NCBI GenBank assembly: GCA_000503195.1
Contig: AYSC01000024.1
Coordinates: 1 to 62,502 of the forward strand
Source: Blastomonas sp. CACIA14H2
Lineage (GTDB): Bacteria > Pseudomonadota > Alphaproteobacteria > Sphingomonadales > Sphingomonadaceae
Length of the DNA stretch: 62,502 bases
Direction: 5' to 3'
Under the pieces are notes generated by a model that worked only from the letters and a program-made list of their open reading frames with translations, was not told the DNA's origin and did not search any database. Shown piece after piece: positions 60,130 through 62,502 of this stretch. The translations under genes were made by a program, and so were the position numbers. Positions within the stretch are counted from its first letter, which is position 1, and each line of letters opens with the position of its first letter.

Positions 60130-61029
60130 ATGACCACCGCCTTCGACACGCCGCCCGTCCATTTCACCCTTCCCGGCCAGGATGCGCGCGGGCGGTTCGT
60201 CCGGCTCGACAGCGTGCTGCGCGAGATTCTTGCGGCGCACGATTATCCCACCTCGATCAAGCTCGTGCTCGCCGAGGCGATTACCATCTGCGCGCTGATA
60301 GGGTCGCTGATGAAGCAGGATGGCGGTCAGGTGACCATCCAGGCGCAGACCGAGGGCGGCATCGTCGAGCTGCTCGTCGTCGATTATCGCGGCGGCGAGC
60401 TGCGCGGCCATGTGCGCTTCGATGCCGACCGGCTCGCGCGGCTCGGCGCGAACCCCTCGCTGTTCGCGCTGTTCGGCAAGGGCTATCTCGCGCTCACCTT
60501 CGACCAGAGCTACGGCAAGGGCCGCTATCAGGGGATCGTGCCGCTCGACGGAGATTCGCTCGCCCAGGCGTGCGAGAGCTATTTCACCCAGTCCGAACAG
60601 GTGCCGACGATGATCCGGATCGCGATCGAGAGCGATGCAACCGGCTGCCGCAGCGCCGGGTTCCTCGTCCAGCACTTGCCCGAGGGCGAGGAAGGCCGCG
60701 AGCGGTTGCACGTGCGGCTCGACCATCCGCAATGGGAGCATGTCTCGATCCTCGCGGGCACGCTCAGCCATGGCGAGATGCTCGATCCGGCCCTGAGCGG
60801 GCGCGACATCCTGTGGCGGCTGTTCCACGAAGAGGACGAGGTCCGCACGGTCGATGGCGCGCCGCTGGTCAAGGGCTGCCGTTGCAATATCGACCATATC
60901 CGCGACGTGATCGGCCGCTTTCCGCCCGAAGAACAGGCCGAGATGGTCGGCGATAGCGGCACGATAGCGGTGGATTGCGCGTTCTGCTCGCGAATCTTTC
61001 ATATCGATCCGGTCAATCCGGCGGGATGA
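60130..61029 (+). CDS. hslO: Redox-regulated chaperone Hsp33
   Basis: Cytoplasmic holdase activated by oxidative unfolding. The 299-residue protein has the C-terminal zinc switch with Cys250, Cys252 (CRC), Cys283 and Cys286 (CAFC). The N-terminal substrate-binding domain includes DSVLREILAAHDYP, SLMKQDGGQVTIQAQTEGG and FGKGYLALTFDQSYGKGRYQGIVPL, which are Hsp33 hallmarks. With MsrC it adds to oxidative-damage functions in the window. Confidence 0.95.
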   Translation: MTTAFDTPPVHFTLPGQDARGRFVRLDSVLREILAAHDYPTSIKLVLAEAITICALIGSLMKQDGGQVTIQAQTEGGIVELLVVDYRGGELRGHVRFDADRLARLGANPSLFALFGKGYLALTFDQSYGKGRYQGIVPLDGDSLAQACESYFTQSEQVPTMIRIAIESDATGCRSAGFLVQHLPEGEEGRERLHVRLDHPQWEHVSILAGTLSHGEMLDPALSGRDILWRLFHEEDEVRTVDGAPLVKGCRCNIDHIRDVIGRFPPEEQAEMVGDSGTIAVDCAFCSRIFHIDPVNPAG

Positions 61030-61196
61030 CCGGCGCGCGGGCGAGCCGCAAACCCGCCATAATTATCAAATGATTTCGCCATCTTCTTCGGTTAGATGAG
61101 CCCTATTGCCTGGGGCAAGAAACCTGAATCGGGTCGCACGCCATTGACTGTGCCCGCCGCGCTGAACGGCGGGAGCCAACGATAGGGTTAACCCGA

Positions 61197-61613
61197 ATGA
61201 ATCTCTCCCCCATCCGACTGAAATGGTTTGCCGCGCCCGTGATGGCGATCGGCCTGGGTGCCGTTTCCGCCCCCGCCCAGGCGCCCGAACTGGCCATGCT
61301 CAACAAGATCCAGCCCGGCTTGTGGAACCTCAAGGAACGCGGCACCGCCCAGAATGGCGATCAGCTGTGCGTGCGCGACGCGCGCAAGCTGCTGCAGCTG
61401 CGTCATCGCGAACTGCAATGCAGTCGCTTCGTCGTCTCGGACGAGCCCGACGAGGTCACCGTGACCTATCGCTGCCCCGGCGGCGGTTCGGGGCGAACCA
61501 CGATCAAGTACGAGGGCCGCGGCCTGGTGCAGATCGAATCGCAGGGAATCGCGCAGAACTCCCCCTTCGCATTTGCGCTCGAGGGGCGTTACGCGGGAAG
61601 CTGCACCGGCTGA
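61197..61613 (+). CDS. DUF3617-type secreted protein
   Basis: A 138-residue exported protein: signal peptide to APAQA, then KIQPGLWNLKERGT (the DUF3617 opening), LCVRDARKLLQLRHRELQCSRFVVSDEPDEVTVTYRCPGGGSGRTTIKYEGRGLVQIESQGI and a last cysteine near the end (GSCTG). The cysteines are in the paired arrangement of that family. Function unknown. Confidence 0.75.
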   Translation: MNLSPIRLKWFAAPVMAIGLGAVSAPAQAPELAMLNKIQPGLWNLKERGTAQNGDQLCVRDARKLLQLRHRELQCSRFVVSDEPDEVTVTYRCPGGGSGRTTIKYEGRGLVQIESQGIAQNSPFAFALEGRYAGSCTG

Positions 61614-61663
61614 TCGTTAGCAAGGCTGCACCCTTTCTTAACCATCGCCGGGTTATGAGCGTC

Positions 61664-61747
61664 GCGTGCCGGACTCGGTACGCTTTCCTCCATTCAGGTC
61701 GCAAGACCTCCCTGGGCCGCCGGACACATCCGCGCGGCCCATTTTTT
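61664..61747 (+). ncRNA. Possible second small RNA / structured leader upstream of queC
   Basis: Three hairpins without a reading frame: GCGTGCC/GGTACGC (61664-61683, one G-U pair), then a single-stranded TTTCCTCC, the tetraloop hairpin AGGTC-GCAA-GACCT (61696-61709) and GGGCCGC/GCGGCCC (61714-61740) followed by six T. The order hairpin, C-rich strand, AGGT hairpin, CCTG, terminator is that of the RNA at 9617. No clear promoter is seen, so it may instead be the 3' end of the DUF3617 transcript or an attenuator of queC. Confidence 0.4.
61714..61747 (+). terminator. Rho-independent terminator upstream of queC
   Basis: 7-bp GC stem GGGCCGC/GCGGCCC with a 13-base loop, followed by A and six T (61742-61747). 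It would end transcription from the DUF3617 side, 40 bases before the queC start. Confidence 0.65.
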
Positions 61748-61786
61748 GAATTGCCCGGACCGGCGCTGCGCCATATGCGCTATCGC

Positions 61787-62470
61787 ATGAGCGAACCCCA
61801 GAAAACCGCCGTCGTGCTGCTCTCGGGCGGCCTCGATTCCATGGTATCCGCTGCGCGGGCGCAGGAGGCGGGCTTTGCCGTGGCGGCGCTGACCATCGAT
61901 TACAACCAGCGGCACCGGGTCGAGATCGAGGCGGCGAAAGCCATCGCGGCAAGGATCGGCGCGGTGCGGCATATCTTGCTGCCGCTAGACCTGCGCCAGT
62001 TCGGCGGATCGGCACTGACCGACGATATCGACGTGCCCAAGACCGGCGTCGGCCCCGACATTCCGGTCACCTATGTGCCCGCGCGCAACCTCATCTTCCT
62101 GTCGCTGACGCTGGGCTGGGCCGAGGCGCTGGGTGCGCGCGACATCTTCATCGGGGTCAATGCGCTCGATTATTCGGGCTATCCCGACTGCCGCCCCGAG
62201 TTCATCGCCGGGTTCGAGCGACTGGCGGACCTCGCCACCAAGGCGGGCGACCAGGGCGAGCCTTTCACCATCCACGCGCCGCTGCAATATCTGGGCAAGG
62301 CCGAGATTGCGGCAGAGGCGATCCGGCTGGGGCTGGACCCCGCGATGAGCTGGTCCTGCTATGACCCGACGCCCGATGGCCGCGCCTGCGGCCTGTGCGA
62401 CAGCTGCCGCTTGCGCAAGCAGGGCTTTGCCGATGCCGGGCTGACCGACGGGACGGTGTACGCGGCCTGA
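61787..62470 (+). CDS. queC: 7-cyano-7-deazaguanine synthase
   Basis: ATP-dependent amidase/dehydratase-like enzyme that makes preQ0 from 7-carboxy-7-deazaguanine for queuosine in tRNA. The 227-residue protein has the PP-loop LLSGGLDSM (residues 11-19), the YVPARNLIFLSLTLGWAEALGA block, IFIGVNALDYSGYPDCRPEF, and the zinc-binding cysteines of SCYDPTPDGRACGLCDSCRLR. The ATG at 61787 is preferred; an ATG 12 bases upstream is equally weak in ribosome-binding sequence. Confidence 0.94.
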   Translation: MSEPQKTAVVLLSGGLDSMVSAARAQEAGFAVAALTIDYNQRHRVEIEAAKAIAARIGAVRHILLPLDLRQFGGSALTDDIDVPKTGVGPDIPVTYVPARNLIFLSLTLGWAEALGARDIFIGVNALDYSGYPDCRPEFIAGFERLADLATKAGDQGEPFTIHAPLQYLGKAEIAAEAIRLGLDPAMSWSCYDPTPDGRACGLCDSCRLRKQGFADAGLTDGTVYAA

Positions 62471-62475
62471 AGCAC

Positions 62476-62502
62476 CGTCATTCCCGCGCACGCAGGAATC
62501 CC
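62476..62502. repeat. Truncated sphingomonad-type palindromic repeat
   Basis: CGTCATTCCCGCGCACGCAGG at the end of the window is the left arm of the repeats at 33319, 35244 and 51049. The rest lies outside the window. Confidence 0.6.

Overview
This 62.5 kb window is GC-rich chromosomal DNA from an alphaproteobacterium, almost certainly Sphingomonadales. The reasons are the lineage-typical gene neighbourhoods (ybgF-tilS-ftsH, a short atpC, the cell-cycle proteolysis adaptors CpdR and RcdA), GC-rich coding with many GTG/TTG starts, and intergenic palindromic repeats of the type CGTCA(c/t)(c/t)CCCGCG...CGGGAATGACG. It is ordinary core chromosome with accessory metabolism. There is no phage, IS element, CRISPR array or rRNA, and only one tRNA (Val-GAC).

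Layout. 1-7.8 kb: end of the ATP synthase operon, a DMT exporter, an isolated CpaF ATPase, a flavin amine oxidase, a lipase-like hydrolase and a WS/DGAT acyltransferase. 8-13.3 kb: an OxyR-like LysR regulator, a candidate small RNA, N-formylglutamate amidohydrolase, CpdR, tRNA-Val, a thioesterase and a nitronate monooxygenase. 13.3-24.3 kb: two related secreted proteins, ftsH, tilS, cpoB/ybgF, a RodZ-like protein, PtsP, a DUF5694 protein, two DUF465 proteins and RcdA. 24.3-33.3 kb: a phosphotransferase/CrtC-like pair, glycine-zipper protein, MsrC, ArfB, RluA-type synthase, LLM oxidoreductase and cytochrome P450. 33.4-45.1 kb: gpmA, adenosine deaminase, a purine phosphoribosyltransferase, a cyanide-insensitive-type cytochrome bd oxidase with a 47-aa partner, dienelactone hydrolase, haloalkane dehalogenase, LmrA-type TetR regulator, DUF418 protein, and bfd-bfr iron storage. 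45.5-54.1 kb: esterase, RppH, DUF481 protein, GNAT, MDR oxidoreductase, RluE-type synthase and a RoxA-like oxygenase. 54.1-59 kb: a phage-shock (Psp) locus. 59-62.5 kb: SufE, Hsp33, DUF3617 protein and QueC.

The most unusual region is the Psp locus. A divergent PspF activator faces a sigma-54 promoter that drives a 66-aa membrane protein, then pspA, pspB and pspC, and then six consecutive small genes. Each of the six encodes one N-terminal membrane segment, and at least five end in the coiled-coil signature (LERI-x-TD ... IE-x-LR) seen at the PspC C-terminus. A strong hairpin with a C7 loop, able to form a pseudoknot, lies just before pspA. This looks like a Psp envelope-stress system with an expanded set of membrane sensors or effectors.

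Two candidate local regulons can be read from operator-like palindromes. A TAGACTGGTCGGTCTA-type box occurs at the LmrA-like tetR gene, before the haloalkane dehalogenase and before the DUF418 gene. A TTTAATnnnnCGATTAAA-type box precedes the phosphotransferase pair, the P450 and an esterase, with a weaker copy at the thioesterase start. Two intergenic RNAs with C-rich, anti-Shine-Dalgarno-like single strands and terminators are proposed; the one at 9.6 kb has a good sigma-70-type promoter.
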